From Citromicrobium sp. JLT1363 (GTDB taxonomy: Bacteria; Pseudomonadota; Alphaproteobacteria; Sphingomonadales; Sphingomonadaceae): DNA of 64,000 nt. Both the position numbers and the translations under genes were made by a program. Within the stretch, counting starts at the first letter, position 1. The number at the start of each line of letters is the position of its first letter. Below are positions 1 through 10,978 of the stretch, piece after piece. The stretch lies in the NCBI RefSeq assembly GCF_000186705.1, contig NZ_AEUE01000003.1, positions 391,098 through 455,097 on the forward strand, in the 5' to 3' direction. The notes beneath the pieces were generated by a model, which saw only the letters and a list, made by a program, of their open reading frames with translations, ran no database searches and had not been told where the DNA came from.

Positions 1-511
1 AGGCGCTGCCATCGCGCCGGAATTCGAGGGTTCCGAAAAAAGCGACCCAGCGTCCGTCGATCCGGCGTATGCCGTAGTCCCCGAAAACGGCATTTGCGAG
101 CCGCCGGTCCGAACCGAAGATGGTCTGGATGGGGCCGTCGAAAGTGACCGGTATGACTTGCGCGGTCGCCACTTCGGCCTTGTCGGTCGTGAATCCCCGA
201 AGGTCTTCTGTCTGGCTCCTCACCAGCATGACCCGGTCGTCCCCGATCCAGTCGAAATACCGGATTTTCACGTCGCCCACGGCCAGTTGTCGGATCAGGG
301 TGTTTCCCGGACCGAGAAACACGAGCATCCGCGTTCCGTTCATCCGCACCAATACTGCGACGTTGTTGCCGCTTGGAGAGATGGCGGCATCCTCGACCTC
401 CGGCAGATCGCCAAAGGCTTCCAGCGGCGGTGGCGCGGCAACGGCCGATGCTCCGATCGTGGTGGCGAGCAGGAGCGCCGCGAGCATCGCGCGAAGAACA
501 TTGTAAAACAT
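1..511 (-). CDS. S9-type (prolyl oligopeptidase family) peptidase, N-terminal part
   Basis: The gene runs off the left edge, so only the first 170 residues are visible. Residues 1-26 form a signal peptide (a short basic start, a hydrophobic core and an AVA-A cleavage site). The mature start [20 protein letters not shown], followed by short beta-propeller-like strands ([25 protein letters not shown]), is typical of exported dipeptidyl/prolyl oligopeptidase-like enzymes of sphingomonads, where a beta-propeller precedes an alpha/beta-hydrolase domain. The catalytic Ser-Asp-His would lie outside the window. The ATG at 511 has a GGGGG stretch 5-10 bases upstream. The gene diverges from smpB. The family call rests only on the N-terminus. 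Confidence 0.6.
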   Translation of the reverse strand, partial: MFYNVLRAMLAALLLATTIGASAVAAPPPLEAFGDLPEVEDAAISPSGNNVAVLVRMNGTRMLVFLGPGNTLIRQLAVGDVKIRYFDWIGDDRVMLVRSQTEDLRGFTTDKAEVATAQVIPVTFDGPIQTIFGSDRRLANAVFGDYGIRRIDGRWVAFFGTLEFRRDGSA

Positions 512-626
512 GGTTGAACCCCCGATCCCTGATCCCGTGTCTGCGCTGTGCCGCCCCTGCTTTGCAAGAGAAATACAACGCCAAGTCTTTCGTTCTCACG
601 ACAGTATGCCTACATCGCGCCACCTT

Positions 627-1109
627 ATGGCCCGTCCCAAACCCACCACTTTCGACAAGCGCAAGGTCGTCGCCGAAAACCGGCGCGCGCGCTTCGATTA
701 CGAGGTGGAGGAGAAATTCGAAGCCGGCATCGCGCTTCAGGGCACCGAAGTGAAATCGCTCCGCTCGGGCGAAGCCGCGATCGCCGAATCCTATGCCGAG
801 GTGCGTGATGGGGAGGCGTGGCTCATCAACGCCAATATTCCCGAATATACGCACGGCAACCGCCTGAACCACGAGCCCAAGCGCCCGCGCAAGCTGCTGC
901 TCCACCAACGTGAAATCCAGAAGTTGCTGGGCGCGGTCGAGCGCAAGGGCATGACGCTTGTGCCGCTGTCCGTGTATTTCAACGGACAGGGTCGGGCGAA
1001 GGTCGAACTGGCGCTGGCCAAGGGTCGCCAGACCAAGGACAAGCGCGATTATATCAAGGATCGCGACTGGCAGCGCGACAAGGCCCGCATCCTGCGCGAG
1101 CGCGGGTAA
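627..1109 (+). CDS. smpB: SsrA-binding protein SmpB
   Basis: SmpB binds tmRNA and delivers it to stalled ribosomes for trans-translation. The 160-residue product has the usual length and landmarks: an N-terminal [18 protein letters not shown] strand pair, the GTEVKSLR motif, the YTHGN segment, and a basic C-terminal tail ([20 protein letters not shown]) that mimics a tRNA anticodon arm. The frame is open upstream to 510, but the ATG at 627 gives the canonical MARPKP start. It is divergent from the S9 peptidase. The tmRNA gene itself is not in this window. Confidence 0.96.
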   Translation: MARPKPTTFDKRKVVAENRRARFDYEVEEKFEAGIALQGTEVKSLRSGEAAIAESYAEVRDGEAWLINANIPEYTHGNRLNHEPKRPRKLLLHQREIQKLLGAVERKGMTLVPLSVYFNGQGRAKVELALAKGRQTKDKRDYIKDRDWQRDKARILRERG

Positions 1110-1261
1110 ATTTTTCTGCGAAAGACCGGCGCGATTAAGGAACCGGCCATCGCCTTGCGACTATCGCGGCGAAATGCCCTCGGGCACGAGAATTTTTAAC
1201 CGATTTCAGGGGTGCCCAGCTTGCCCTGCGCATCCCTCGCCACCATCATCGAACGAGCAGT

Positions 1262-1876
1262 ATGAGCCAGGGATCAGACAGCCTACACAAGCCGGCGAAG
1301 CGGTCGGCGCCATGGGCTTACCTGCGTCGCTATACTGACCGCGAGATGCTGGCGCAGAACCGCATCCTGCGGCCTATCGCGCATCGTTTCCTCAGCCCCG
1401 AACTCTGGCGCTTTACCCGTCGCAACGTCCCACGCGGTGTTGCGCTTGGGCTGTTTGCGGGATTCGTCATTCCGATCGGCCAGATTTTCCTCGCCCTGAT
1501 CCTCGCCTTCACCGTGCGCGCGAATGTGCCGATCGCCAGCGGGGTGACGCTGGTCACCAACCCGCTCACCTTGCCCTTCTGGCTCTGGGCGGCCAACCGC
1601 GTCGGTCACCGGGTCCTTACCATCGCTCCCGAAACGGGCGCCGCGCTGATGGAGCACGACGGCCTGATGTCGTTGAGCGGGATTTTCGAGGCTGCGGGCG
1701 CGACCGTGCTGGGCTTCCTGATCTTCACGGTGCTGTTTCCGCCGCTGGGCTACTTCATCTCCAAGGGCGTATGGCGGCTTGCGATGGGCCGCAGGCGCAA
1801 GACGCGGCTCAAGCGTGGAGCGCTGGCACGCCTCTCTGCCCAGAGCGAAGCTGCGAAGGAGAGCGGCCCGGAATGA
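1262..1876 (+). CDS. DUF2062 domain membrane protein
   Basis: This is a 204-residue protein of the DUF2062 family, whose function is unknown. Residues 50-75 (RNVPRGVALGLFAGFVIPIG) open the domain and match the family pattern of basic residues before a first membrane segment. Further hydrophobic segments lie near residues 70-90, 100-118 and 145-172. The tail is strongly basic and probably cytoplasmic (MGRRRKTRLKRG). The stop codon overlaps the cckA start as ATGA, so the two genes are likely translated together. DUF2062 genes next to cckA recur in sphingomonads, but no mechanistic link is known to me. Confidence 0.85.
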   Translation: MSQGSDSLHKPAKRSAPWAYLRRYTDREMLAQNRILRPIAHRFLSPELWRFTRRNVPRGVALGLFAGFVIPIGQIFLALILAFTVRANVPIASGVTLVTNPLTLPFWLWAANRVGHRVLTIAPETGAALMEHDGLMSLSGIFEAAGATVLGFLIFTVLFPPLGYFISKGVWRLAMGRRRKTRLKRGALARLSAQSEAAKESGPE

Positions 1877-4305
1877 GCCCGCTGGCCGAACCCACCCGCA
1901 ACGGCACTCCGCTTGGCTGGGTAGTCCTGCTGCTGGCGCTGGTCGTCAGCGTGATGGTGGTCTGGCTGCTGAGTTCGCTTCCCCTGCTTACCGCTGCCTA
2001 TGCGGGCGGCCTCGCCACGCTGATGGCGCTGCTGATCCTGCTGCGCGGGAAGGCGGACGGGGCGCGGGTGGATGCGCTCGCCCCTCCCGACTGGAGCGTG
2101 ACACTGGCTGCCATCGATCAGCCCGGCACCCTGGTCGCGATTACCGATCGGGCGAACCGGCTGGTGTGTGCCAGCGCGGCGTTCTCTTCGCGCTTCGGGG
2201 TGGAGAAGGCTCCGCCAAATCTCGCACTGGGTGAAGACGGGGCGGACGAGATCCTGCTCAAGACTGCGCGCGAGGCATGGCGCGAAGGCAGGGCGCACGC
2301 CTCTCATCTGGCGCTCGGCAAGGACGATCTGCGCTGGGAGGTAGAGGCGTTGCGCGCCGGGCGCGGCGAGGATCATCTGGTGTGGCGTTTCCGCCCCGAA
2401 TCGAGCGAGGATCTGGCGAGCGACGTCGGGCAGCTGGTAGCCGGGCCGCTGGGCAAGATGCTGGACCGGGCGGGTGTTGTCGCTGCACTGGTATCCCCAG
2501 AAGGCACGGTCCGCGCTGCATCGCCCGCCTTCGTCGATCGCGCGACCGGCGATCCATCGACCACGCTTGCCGGTCGTGAATTTGCGGATTTCCTGCGGCT
2601 GGACGAACGCGAGCGGATTTATTTCGCACGCTCTGGCCGCGAGGGCGAGCCGTTCAAGCTGGTTCACGTGCCGCTGAACGATCTCGATGAAAACTGGACG
2701 GTCGGACCTGAGGATGCGCCCTCGCTGATGCTGCTGATGGAAGCGCATGCCGCGGTGGCGGACAATGCGGCCAGCGACACCGCGCCCAAGGTGGAAGCGC
2801 TGATAGAGGCGCTGCCGCTGGGGCTGGCGATGACAGACCGCGACGGGCGCTTCCTGTTCGCCAACCCTTCCTTCCTTCGCGCGATCGGGCGCCCGGACAA
2901 GGGTCTGCCGACATTTCCCTCTGACCTCGTGGTACGCGAGGACAAGAGCGCGATTTCGGACGCGGTGCGCCGCTTTGGCAAGGGCGGCGTGGCGAGCGGG
3001 GATGTCGCCGTGCGGCTGGCCTCGGCTCCTGAGGAGCCGGTTTCGCTCGGCCTCGCCAGCATGCGCGGCCTGGGCGAGCCTGCGGTTCTGCTGACCCTCG
3101 CCGATTCGCGTGAGGAGACCGAGCTCAAGCGCCAGATCGCGCAGACCACCAAGATGCAGGCGATCGGCCAGCTTGCGGGCGGGGTGGCGCACGACTTCAA
3201 CAACGTGCTCACCGCGATCATCGGCTATTGCGACCTGATGCTGCTGCGCCACATGCCTGGCGACAGCGATTACGACGACATCCAGCAGATTCGCGCCAAT
3301 TCCAACCGCGCAGCCAGCCTCACCCGGCAATTGCTCGCCTTCAGCCGCCAGCAGACCCTGCGGCCCGAAGTGCTGCAGCTGCCCGATGTCGTTTCCGAGG
3401 TAAGCCAGCTGCTCAAGCGCCTGCTGGGCGAGAAGATCGAGCTGCGCGTGCGACACGACCGCGATCTGGGCCCGGTCCGAGCGGACCCGGGCCAGCTGGA
3501 GCAGGTCATCGTCAACCTCGCGGTCAATGCGCGCGACGCGATCGCGGCGCAGGGGGACGGCACGGGGACGCTGGTCATGTCCACCCGCAAGGTCTCCGTG
3601 AAGGAGACCCGCAGTCACGCAGCCGACATGCCGCCAGGCGAATATACCGCCCTGATCGTGCGCGACACCGGCGGGGGCATCCCGCCCGCGGTGATGGGCA
3701 AGATATTCGATCCCTTTTTCACCACCAAGGAGCTGGGGAAGGGCACAGGCCTGGGACTTTCGACCGTGTACGGCATCATCCGCCAGTCGGGCGGGCATGT
3801 CTATGTCGAGAACGTTGAAGGGGGCGACGGGCTCGGCGCGGGCGCACGTTTCGCGATCTATCTGCCGGTCCATCGCGGTTCTGCGGGCGAAGACAGGCGC
3901 GTCGAGCCGGATGAGCCCGCCCGTGCCTGGTCGAGCGGGGGGCGGGTGCTTCTGGTCGAGGACGAGGATATGGTTCGCGCGGTGGCCGAGAGGGCATTGG
4001 TTCGCGCCGGATTCACCGTCAACGCGCAGCCCGACGGGGAGGATGGTCTGGCGGAGATTGCCAATGGCGGCGAGTTCGACCTGATCGTCTCCGACGTCGT
4101 CATGCCGGGGATGGATGGACCGGCAATGGCCCGCGCGATCCGCAAGCTGCGGCCCAATATCCCGATTCTCTTCATGTCCGGCTACGCGGAGGAAACCCTC
4201 CGGGACGAGATCAACATCGAAAATATGCATTTCATTGCCAAACCGTTCAGCGTGGAACAGATTTCGCGCAAGGTGGGTGAGGTGCTGAGCTCTGCAAGCG
4301 CATGA
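1873..4305 (+). CDS. cckA: Hybrid sensor histidine kinase CckA
   Basis: CckA is the membrane kinase that feeds phosphate through ChpT to CtrA and CpdR in alphaproteobacterial cell-cycle and motility control. The 810-residue protein has two N-terminal membrane segments (about residues 14-35 and 39-56), PAS-like sensory regions (about 75-175, 200-290 and 315-410), a HisKA domain with GGVAHDFNN (phospho-acceptor His440), an ATPase domain with NARDA, GGGIPP and GKGTGLGLS, and a C-terminal receiver domain with Asp741 in SDVVMPGMDG. The ATG at 1873 overlaps the DUF2062 stop and directly precedes the membrane segments. An in-frame start at 1771 would lie inside the upstream gene. Confidence 0.93.
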   Translation: MSPLAEPTRNGTPLGWVVLLLALVVSVMVVWLLSSLPLLTAAYAGGLATLMALLILLRGKADGARVDALAPPDWSVTLAAIDQPGTLVAITDRANRLVCASAAFSSRFGVEKAPPNLALGEDGADEILLKTAREAWREGRAHASHLALGKDDLRWEVEALRAGRGEDHLVWRFRPESSEDLASDVGQLVAGPLGKMLDRAGVVAALVSPEGTVRAASPAFVDRATGDPSTTLAGREFADFLRLDERERIYFARSGREGEPFKLVHVPLNDLDENWTVGPEDAPSLMLLMEAHAAVADNAASDTAPKVEALIEALPLGLAMTDRDGRFLFANPSFLRAIGRPDKGLPTFPSDLVVREDKSAISDAVRRFGKGGVASGDVAVRLASAPEEPVSLGLASMRGLGEPAVLLTLADSREETELKRQIAQTTKMQAIGQLAGGVAHDFNNVLTAIIGYCDLMLLRHMPGDSDYDDIQQIRANSNRAASLTRQLLAFSRQQTLRPEVLQLPDVVSEVSQLLKRLLGEKIELRVRHDRDLGPVRADPGQLEQVIVNLAVNARDAIAAQGDGTGTLVMSTRKVSVKETRSHAADMPPGEYTALIVRDTGGGIPPAVMGKIFDPFFTTKELGKGTGLGLSTVYGIIRQSGGHVYVENVEGGDGLGAGARFAIYLPVHRGSAGEDRRVEPDEPARAWSSGGRVLLVEDEDMVRAVAERALVRAGFTVNAQPDGEDGLAEIANGGEFDLIVSDVVMPGMDGPAMARAIRKLRPNIPILFMSGYAEETLRDEINIENMHFIAKPFSVEQISRKVGEVLSSASA

Positions 4306-4341
4306 TAAATCGGGCTTAACTGCCCATATCGAGAAATTTTC

Positions 4342-4356
4342 GTTCTCCCCTTGTTC
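4342..4356 (+). promoter_or_regulatory. LexA (SOS) box upstream of recA
   Basis: GTTC (4342-4345), seven bases, then GTTC (4353-4356) is exactly the direct-repeat LexA site known from alphaproteobacteria (GTTC-N7-GTTC). It lies 78 bases before the recA start codon, so recA is probably SOS-controlled. A GAAC at 4362-4365 makes a partly overlapping inverted pair with the second GTTC, but its 5-base spacing does not match a known LexA operator. Confidence 0.85.
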
Positions 4357-4433
4357 TATCGGAACATAAGCGGTACATACTGCTCATGTCGATAAGGGCT
4401 CGGCCCGACTAGGCACATCAAGGAGAGCGTGCG

Positions 4434-5495
<1,062 letters not shown>

Positions 5496-5540
5496 TCGCT
5501 TCTTCTCTAGCGGGCGCAAGGGAGCGCCCGGAAACCCGGA

Positions 5541-5586
5541 AAGCCGGTTGCGGCCCTTCCTCGTGAAGGCATCGCAACCGGCTTTT
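5541..5586 (+). terminator. Rho-independent terminator after recA
   Basis: AAGCCGGTTGCG (5541-5552) and CGCAACCGGCTT (5573-5584) form a perfect 12-bp stem around a 20-base loop, ending in TTTT. A smaller hairpin (CGGGCGC/GCGCCCG, 5511-5530) lies just before it. Confidence 0.8.
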
Positions 5587-5700
5587 CCGTTGGGGGCGCG
5601 TCCGAACAGGGCGGGAGGATGGTTTGATCCACGGCCTTGTACCGCCGCCGTTGTGCGAAAGCTTGTCGGTAGGGCGCTTCTTGCCTAACTCGGCTGCATC

Positions 5701-8364
5701 ATGACGAGCACCAACGACATCCGCCGGACCTTCATCGAGTATTTCGAAAAAAGGGGCCATGCCCGCGTCCCATCCGCACCGCTGGTGCCGCACAACGACC
5801 CCAGCCTGATGTTCGTCAACGCGGGCATGGTTCCGTTCAAGAACGTGTTCACAGGGCTCGAAACCCCGCCTGCCCCCCGCGCGGTCAGCGCGCAGAAATG
5901 CGTGCGCGCAGGGGGCAAGCACAATGATCTCGACAATGTCGGCTATACCGCCCGGCACCACACCTTCTTCGAGATGCTCGGCAATTTCTCTTTCGGGGAC
6001 TATTTCAAGGAACAGGCGATCGAACATGCCTGGACCTTGCTGACCAAGGAGTTCGGGCTCGATCCGGACCGACTGCTCGCCACCGTCTACCACACCGACG
6101 ACGAGGCATACGCCCTGTGGCAGAAGATCGCGGGCCTCCCCGAAGACCGTATCATCCGCATCGCCACCAAGGACAATTTCTGGGCGATGGGGGACGACGG
6201 CCCCTGCGGCCCGTGCTCGGAAGTCTTCTGGGATCACGGTGACCACATCGCCGGTGGCCCGCCGGGATCGCCCGATGAAGATGGCGACCGTTTCGTAGAG
6301 ATCTGGAACCTGGTGTTCATGCAGAACGAGCAGCGGGGCGGGGAGATCGTGGGCGACCTGCCAAGCCAGAACATCGACACCGGTATGGGGCTGGAGCGGA
6401 TCGCGGCCGTCCTTCAGGGCGTTCACAACAACTACGATACCGATACCTTCAAGACGCTGATCGCCGCAGCCGAGGCGCAACTGCACGAAGGCGCGAGCGA
6501 GGCGACCATCGCCAGCCACAGGATCATCGCGGACCACCTGCGCGCCACCGGGTTCCTGATCGCCGACGGCGTGCTCCCCTCCAATGAGGGGCGCGGGTAC
6601 GTGCTGCGCCGGATAATGCGACGCGCCATGCGCCACGCCCACCTGCTGGGCGCGGAAACCCCTTTGATGCACCGACTTGTCCCGACGCTCGTCGCCGAGA
6701 TGGGGCAGGCCTACCCCGAACTCGCACGGGGACAGGCGCTGATCGAGGAAACGCTCGAACGGGAAGAAACCCGCTTCCGCGAAACGCTGGAGAAGGGCCT
6801 GCGGCTGCTCGACGAGGCGACCGGCAATCTTGCTGAGGGTGACGAACTCGATGGTGAGGTCGCCTTCAAGCTCTACGATACCTACGGTTTTCCCTACGAT
6901 CTGACCGAAGACGCCCTTCGCGCGCAGGGCATCGCTGTAGACCGTGATGGCTTCGATGCCGCAATGGCCCGCCAGCGAGAGGCGGCACGCGCCGCATGGA
7001 AAGGCAGCGGCGAGGCAGCCGACAGCGAAGTCTGGTTCGCCATCGCCGAGCGCGAGGGCGCAAGCGAATTTACCGGCTACTCGGCAACCCAGGGCGAGGG
7101 GCGCGTGGTTGCCATCGTCAAGGACGGCGAGGAGGTCCAGTCTGCCGGGGAGGGGGACGAGGTTGTCCTGCTCACCAATCAGACGCCCTTCTATGGCGAA
7201 AGCGGGGGCCAGTCGGGCGATAGCGGAACCATCAGCACCCATGCGGGGCTGCGGATCGCGGTACGTGACACCGGCAAGCCGCTGGGGCGCCTGCACACCC
7301 ATCAGGGCGTCGTGGAAGCGGGCAGCGTGACGGTGGGCGACGAAGTGCGCCTGTCGATCGATGTGGACCGGCGCGATCGTATCCGGGCCAATCACTCGGC
7401 CACGCACCTCGTTCATGCAGCGCTTCGCAATCGGCTTGGTGAGGGCGTAACGCAGAAGGGCTCGCTGGTGGCAGAAGGTCGCATGCGGTTCGACTTCTCT
7501 CATCCGACGCCGCTCACTGCAGAAGACATCGCGGCCATCGAAGCCGAAGTGAACGCCGAGATTCGCGCGAACGAGCCGGTCGATACCCGCCTCATGTCGC
7601 CTGACGAAGCGGTGGAAGCAGGCGCACTTGCCCTGTTCGGCGAAAAATACGGTGACGAGGTTCGCGTGTTGTCGATGGGGCGCGCCAGCGACGAGGGGCG
7701 AACCTACTCGGTGGAACTGTGCGGCGGGACGCATGTGAATGCGACCGGCGACATCCAGCTGTTCCGGATCGTTTCGGAAAGTGCGGTCAGTTCTGGCGTA
7801 CGCCGGATCGAGGCGCTGACCGGAGAGGCGGCTCGTGCCTGGTTGGTTGCGCGTGAGGAAGGGCTGAAGGATGCTGCCGCCGCACTGCGCACGACGCCGG
7901 ACGAAGTCACGGGACGCATCGAGGCGCTTCTCGACGAACGCAAGCGGCTCGAAAAAGAACTGGCGGCGGCGAAGAAGCAGCTGGCACTTGGCGGCGGCGG
8001 GAGCGCCGCTGGGCCGCAGACCGAAAAGGTTGGCGATATCGCCTTCTCCGGCCAGGTGATCGAGGGGCTGGACCCGAAGGAATTGCGGCCCCTGCTGGAC
8101 GAGGCCAAGCAGCGGCTCGGCTCCGGAGTGGCGGCGCTGTGTGCGGCAGGCGAGGACAAGGCGGCATTTGCGGTCGCGGTGACGGACGATCTCACCGATC
8201 GCTTCAGCGCGGTCGATCTGGTGCGCGCGGGCGTCGCGGCATTGGGAGGAAAGGGCGGCGGCGGCCGCCCGGACATGGCACAAGGCGGCGGCCCCGACCC
8301 GTCGAAGGCCGAGGCCGCGCTTGATGCCGTGCGTCAGGCGCTGCGCGAAGCGGTCAGCGCCTGA
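5701..8364 (+). CDS. alaS: Alanine-tRNA ligase
   Basis: AlaS charges tRNA-Ala and removes mischarged serine and glycine. The 887-residue length is normal. It starts with the class II catalytic domain ([20 protein letters not shown], then [11 protein letters not shown]), continues with the tRNA-recognition domain, and has the editing domain with the metal-binding pairs His565/His569 (HSATHL) and Cys674/His678 (CGGTH). The C-terminal C-Ala region is Gly-rich ([16 protein letters not shown]). It is transcribed alone after recA, an order common in alphaproteobacteria. Confidence 0.97.
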   Translation: MTSTNDIRRTFIEYFEKRGHARVPSAPLVPHNDPSLMFVNAGMVPFKNVFTGLETPPAPRAVSAQKCVRAGGKHNDLDNVGYTARHHTFFEMLGNFSFGDYFKEQAIEHAWTLLTKEFGLDPDRLLATVYHTDDEAYALWQKIAGLPEDRIIRIATKDNFWAMGDDGPCGPCSEVFWDHGDHIAGGPPGSPDEDGDRFVEIWNLVFMQNEQRGGEIVGDLPSQNIDTGMGLERIAAVLQGVHNNYDTDTFKTLIAAAEAQLHEGASEATIASHRIIADHLRATGFLIADGVLPSNEGRGYVLRRIMRRAMRHAHLLGAETPLMHRLVPTLVAEMGQAYPELARGQALIEETLEREETRFRETLEKGLRLLDEATGNLAEGDELDGEVAFKLYDTYGFPYDLTEDALRAQGIAVDRDGFDAAMARQREAARAAWKGSGEAADSEVWFAIAEREGASEFTGYSATQGEGRVVAIVKDGEEVQSAGEGDEVVLLTNQTPFYGESGGQSGDSGTISTHAGLRIAVRDTGKPLGRLHTHQGVVEAGSVTVGDEVRLSIDVDRRDRIRANHSATHLVHAALRNRLGEGVTQKGSLVAEGRMRFDFSHPTPLTAEDIAAIEAEVNAEIRANEPVDTRLMSPDEAVEAGALALFGEKYGDEVRVLSMGRASDEGRTYSVELCGGTHVNATGDIQLFRIVSESAVSSGVRRIEALTGEAARAWLVAREEGLKDAAAALRTTPDEVTGRIEALLDERKRLEKELAAAKKQLALGGGGSAAGPQTEKVGDIAFSGQVIEGLDPKELRPLLDEAKQRLGSGVAALCAAGEDKAAFAVAVTDDLTDRFSAVDLVRAGVAALGGKGGGGRPDMAQGGGPDPSKAEAALDAVRQALREAVSA

Positions 8365-8373
8365 GGTTCGGGC

Positions 8374-8562
8374 CTAGCGTGCGCCGCTGCCGGCGCGGCG
8401 CGCGTCGGGTTCGCTCCCGCGATTGATTCCCTCACCGCCGGTATCTGCCGGGCGGCTGGCATCGCGGCGCGCCGACGGCTTCGCCTTGCCCTTGCCTTCG
8501 ACATTCTGCGGCTTGAACTTTTCGTCGTTCGGGATCGGTTTGGTCGGGTCGATATCGGACAT
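8374..8562 (-). CDS. Small hydrophilic protein, unknown
   Basis: This 62-residue protein is Lys-, Arg-, Pro- and Gly-rich (MSDIDPTKPIPNDEKFKPQN at the start) and probably unstructured. The ATG at 8562 has GGAGAG 5-10 bases upstream. A GTG at 8577 would add five residues but overlaps the preceding stop. It follows the cysteine-cluster gene by 11 bases on the same strand and converges on alaS. I do not recognise a family. Confidence 0.55.
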   Translation of the reverse strand: MSDIDPTKPIPNDEKFKPQNVEGKGKAKPSARRDASRPADTGGEGINRGSEPDARRAGSGAR

Positions 8563-8573
8563 TTTTCTCTCCT

Positions 8574-9128
8574 TCACCCGACCAATGCGTGAGCGCGGCG
8601 AGAGTTCAAATTTCCTTTGCGATTTTGCAGACTTCGGGCCGCGTAAAGATCCCGTAGAGCGGCTTTCGCAGGCAGAAGAACGTGCTCGACTATGGCCGGA
8701 TCGCCGGTGAGAAGCGCATCCTCCAGTGATCGGACGATGGAGACGCGACGACTTTCGTGTTCGGGTGGAAGGTTATCGTCCGCCAGGCGCTGCGCCAGGC
8801 GCAGCAGGTCGAATGCCGGTCGAACCAGCAGAAAACGATCGATCATGGCTTGCGTCGCCACCGTTCGGCCCGGCTGGGCTCCGCTATGCGACAGCGCCTG
8901 TGTCACGAACTGGCCGGCGCCGAAGCAGTCGTAAGCGATGCAGCCACCAAAGCCGAGGCGTTCACGGTCTTCATAAATGGTGCAAGTGCCGCACGGGGCC
9001 AGCCGGGGGCAGGGTTCGCCACTGCGCTTGCTAGCCGCGAAGCCAGGCATATCGTCGGAGGGATAGGCAACGCAGCACAGCGCCGCGCATTTCGCGCAGT
9101 CCGATGTGGTGGCGATCCGTTCCGGCAT
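8574..9128 (-). CDS. Cysteine-cluster protein, possibly metal-binding
   Basis: This 184-residue soluble protein has a cysteine-rich N-terminal half: CAKCAALCCV (residues 8-17), then CPRLAPCGTCTIY, then FGGCIAYDCFGAGQ. A similar cysteine layout occurs at the N-terminus of some actinobacterial proteins annotated as pentapeptide-repeat proteins, but no pentapeptide repeats are present here. Metal or Fe-S binding is inferred from the cysteines. The C-terminal half is alpha-helical. It starts 10 bases after the antiporter gene and is probably in the same transcript. The frame extends upstream, but MPERIATTSDCAKC is the natural start. Confidence 0.65.
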   Translation of the reverse strand: MPERIATTSDCAKCAALCCVAYPSDDMPGFAASKRSGEPCPRLAPCGTCTIYEDRERLGFGGCIAYDCFGAGQFVTQALSHSGAQPGRTVATQAMIDRFLLVRPAFDLLRLAQRLADDNLPPEHESRRVSIVRSLEDALLTGDPAIVEHVLLPAKAALRDLYAARSLQNRKGNLNSRRAHALVG

Positions 9129-9138
9129 GTGTTGTCTT

Positions 9139-10902
9139 TCAGCCTTCTGCGGTGCTCGTGCGGAGCTTGGGCGCGTGTTCCAGTGCGCCCTCGGTCTGAA
9201 TCTGCGTACGGTACTCGTCGCGCTTTTCGTGGATCGAGGCGATGACGGGACCCATCGCCACGCCAATGTCGACCAGCACGGCCTCGGACAGCTGCAGCGA
9301 GCTTTCCAGCGTTTCGGGAACGGCGTGGCTTGCGCCGGCGCGATAGAGCTCCGCCGCATGCTGGATATCGCGTGCGCGGCTGACGATCAGCAGATCGGGA
9401 TAGGCCTTGCGCAGCCGCGCGACGAGACGCTGCGCGAGTACCGGCGCATCCATGGTCAGCACGATGGCTGCAGCATCCTGCACCCGCAACGCCTGCAGCG
9501 TCTCCCGCCGGGAGGCGTTGCCGAAATAGACATTGTAGCCGTCGCGCTTGTCCTGCTGCACCAGATCGGCGTCGGATTCGATGCTGATATAGGGCTTTCC
9601 ATGGACGGTGAGCATGTCTGCCACCAGACGCCCGACACGCCCGCCGCCCACGACGATGACACGCCCGGCCGGCAAGGTATCGTCGGGAGAAATATCGGGC
9701 ACCGAATCCACCCGGCGCGCCACCGCTCGACCGATCAGCGCGAGAAGCGGCGTTATCGTCAGGCCGATAGCGGTGACGATCTGCCAGAACTGTGTCGTTC
9801 CGGGCTGAATCAGCATGGCCGAGCTGGCGGCAGTGAGGACGATCAGCGTCGTTTCGGACGGGCTCGCCATCAGGATGCCGGTCTCCGTCGCGGTATTGCG
9901 CCGTGCGCCCATCAGCCGCAGCAGCATGCCCGTGACGAAGGCCTTGAACGTCACCACCAGCACGACTGCGGTGAGGATCGTTCCGAGGTTTGCGCCCAGC
10001 ACCTGCAAGTCGATGCTCATGCCAATGGTAATCAGGAAGATACCGAGCGCGAGGCCCTTGAACGGCTCGATGATCGCCTCGACTTCCCCGTGAAAATCGG
10101 TTTCGGCGATCAGCAGCCCGGCGATCAGCGCGCCGACGATTGGGGAGAGGCCTGCGACGCCGGTGGCGAGGCTCGCACCGATGACAACCAGCAGCGTGGC
10201 AGCAAGAAATACCTCGGGGCTTTTCGTTCGGGCGGCCTGCGCGAACAGGATCGGCAACGCGTAGCGACCGACCACCAGCAGCGCCGCCACCACGGCGGCG
10301 CCTTGCCAGAGTGTCGTCCACAAGCCCGTCATCCCGTCGGCCTGTGCATAGGGGGCAAGCGCGCCGAGCATGAAGATGATCGGCACGATGGCGATATCTT
10401 CGAACAGCAGCATCGAAAGCGCGGCGCGGCCGACGGGCGAATTTGTGCCTGAAATCGGGAGCACGATGGCGGTGGAGGACAGCGCCAGCGCAAGGCCAAG
10501 GGCCATCGCCCCGGTCCAGTACTGGCCCATCATGGCCAGCAGCAGCGCAATCGAACTGCCGATGATGAGCAGCTCCAGCGCGCCGAGGCCGAAGACCAGC
10601 TTGCGCATCTGCCACAGGCGCTTGAACGAAAGCTCCAGACCGATGGTGAACAGCAGCAGGATGATCCCGAACTCGGCGAATATGTCGAGCGAGTCCGGTT
10701 CCGATATCGTCACATGCGTCAGCCACGCGACTTCAGGGGTGAGCGCACCCAATCCATAGGGCCCCACCAGAATGCCGATCAGCAGGAAACCGATCACCGG
10801 CGTGATGCGAAAGCGTGCGAACAGCGGGATGACGATCCCTGCTGCGCCCAGGATTACCAGCGCATCGGAAAGCGCGGTTGTCGGTTCGAGTTCGCCGGCC
10901 AC
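9139..10902 (-). CDS. CPA2-family cation/proton antiporter with TrkA-N domain (KefB/YbaL-like)
   Basis: This inner-membrane transporter probably exchanges K+ or Na+ for protons. The 587 residues comprise a Na_H_Exchanger domain of about 12 membrane segments (residues 10-390, including GFLLIGILVGPYGLG and EFGIILLLFTIGLELS), then a cytoplasmic TrkA-N domain with a GGGRVGRLVA dinucleotide-binding loop (about residue 415), and a short acidic/basic tail. The layout is that of KefB/KefC/YbaL. The substrate cannot be decided from sequence. It heads a likely three-gene unit with the cysteine-cluster protein and a small hydrophilic protein. Confidence 0.9.
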   Translation of the reverse strand: MAGELEPTTALSDALVILGAAGIVIPLFARFRITPVIGFLLIGILVGPYGLGALTPEVAWLTHVTISEPDSLDIFAEFGIILLLFTIGLELSFKRLWQMRKLVFGLGALELLIIGSSIALLLAMMGQYWTGAMALGLALALSSTAIVLPISGTNSPVGRAALSMLLFEDIAIVPIIFMLGALAPYAQADGMTGLWTTLWQGAAVVAALLVVGRYALPILFAQAARTKSPEVFLAATLLVVIGASLATGVAGLSPIVGALIAGLLIAETDFHGEVEAIIEPFKGLALGIFLITIGMSIDLQVLGANLGTILTAVVLVVTFKAFVTGMLLRLMGARRNTATETGILMASPSETTLIVLTAASSAMLIQPGTTQFWQIVTAIGLTITPLLALIGRAVARRVDSVPDISPDDTLPAGRVIVVGGGRVGRLVADMLTVHGKPYISIESDADLVQQDKRDGYNVYFGNASRRETLQALRVQDAAAIVLTMDAPVLAQRLVARLRKAYPDLLIVSRARDIQHAAELYRAGASHAVPETLESSLQLSEAVLVDIGVAMGPVIASIHEKRDEYRTQIQTEGALEHAPKLRTSTAEG

Positions 10903-10978
10903 GGTTCAGCCTATAACCCGGTTTGGCTGACTTTGAACCCTCGATCCGCTGCAATGCGGCATAAGGGACAAGGCGAAA

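Noticed and set aside
1750..4230. An 826-codon open frame antisense to cckA
   Set aside because: It mirrors the codon pattern of a G+C-rich gene, has no domain, and is Arg/Ala/Gln/His-rich like other antisense shadows.
4356..4385. EcfG-type promoter before recA (GGAAC at 4361)
   Set aside because: No GTT-type second element at 16-18 bases; the LexA box explains control here.
8574..9128. Pentapeptide-repeat protein label for the cysteine-cluster protein
   Set aside because: No pentapeptide repeats are present; only the cysteine cluster resembles the N-terminus of such proteins.
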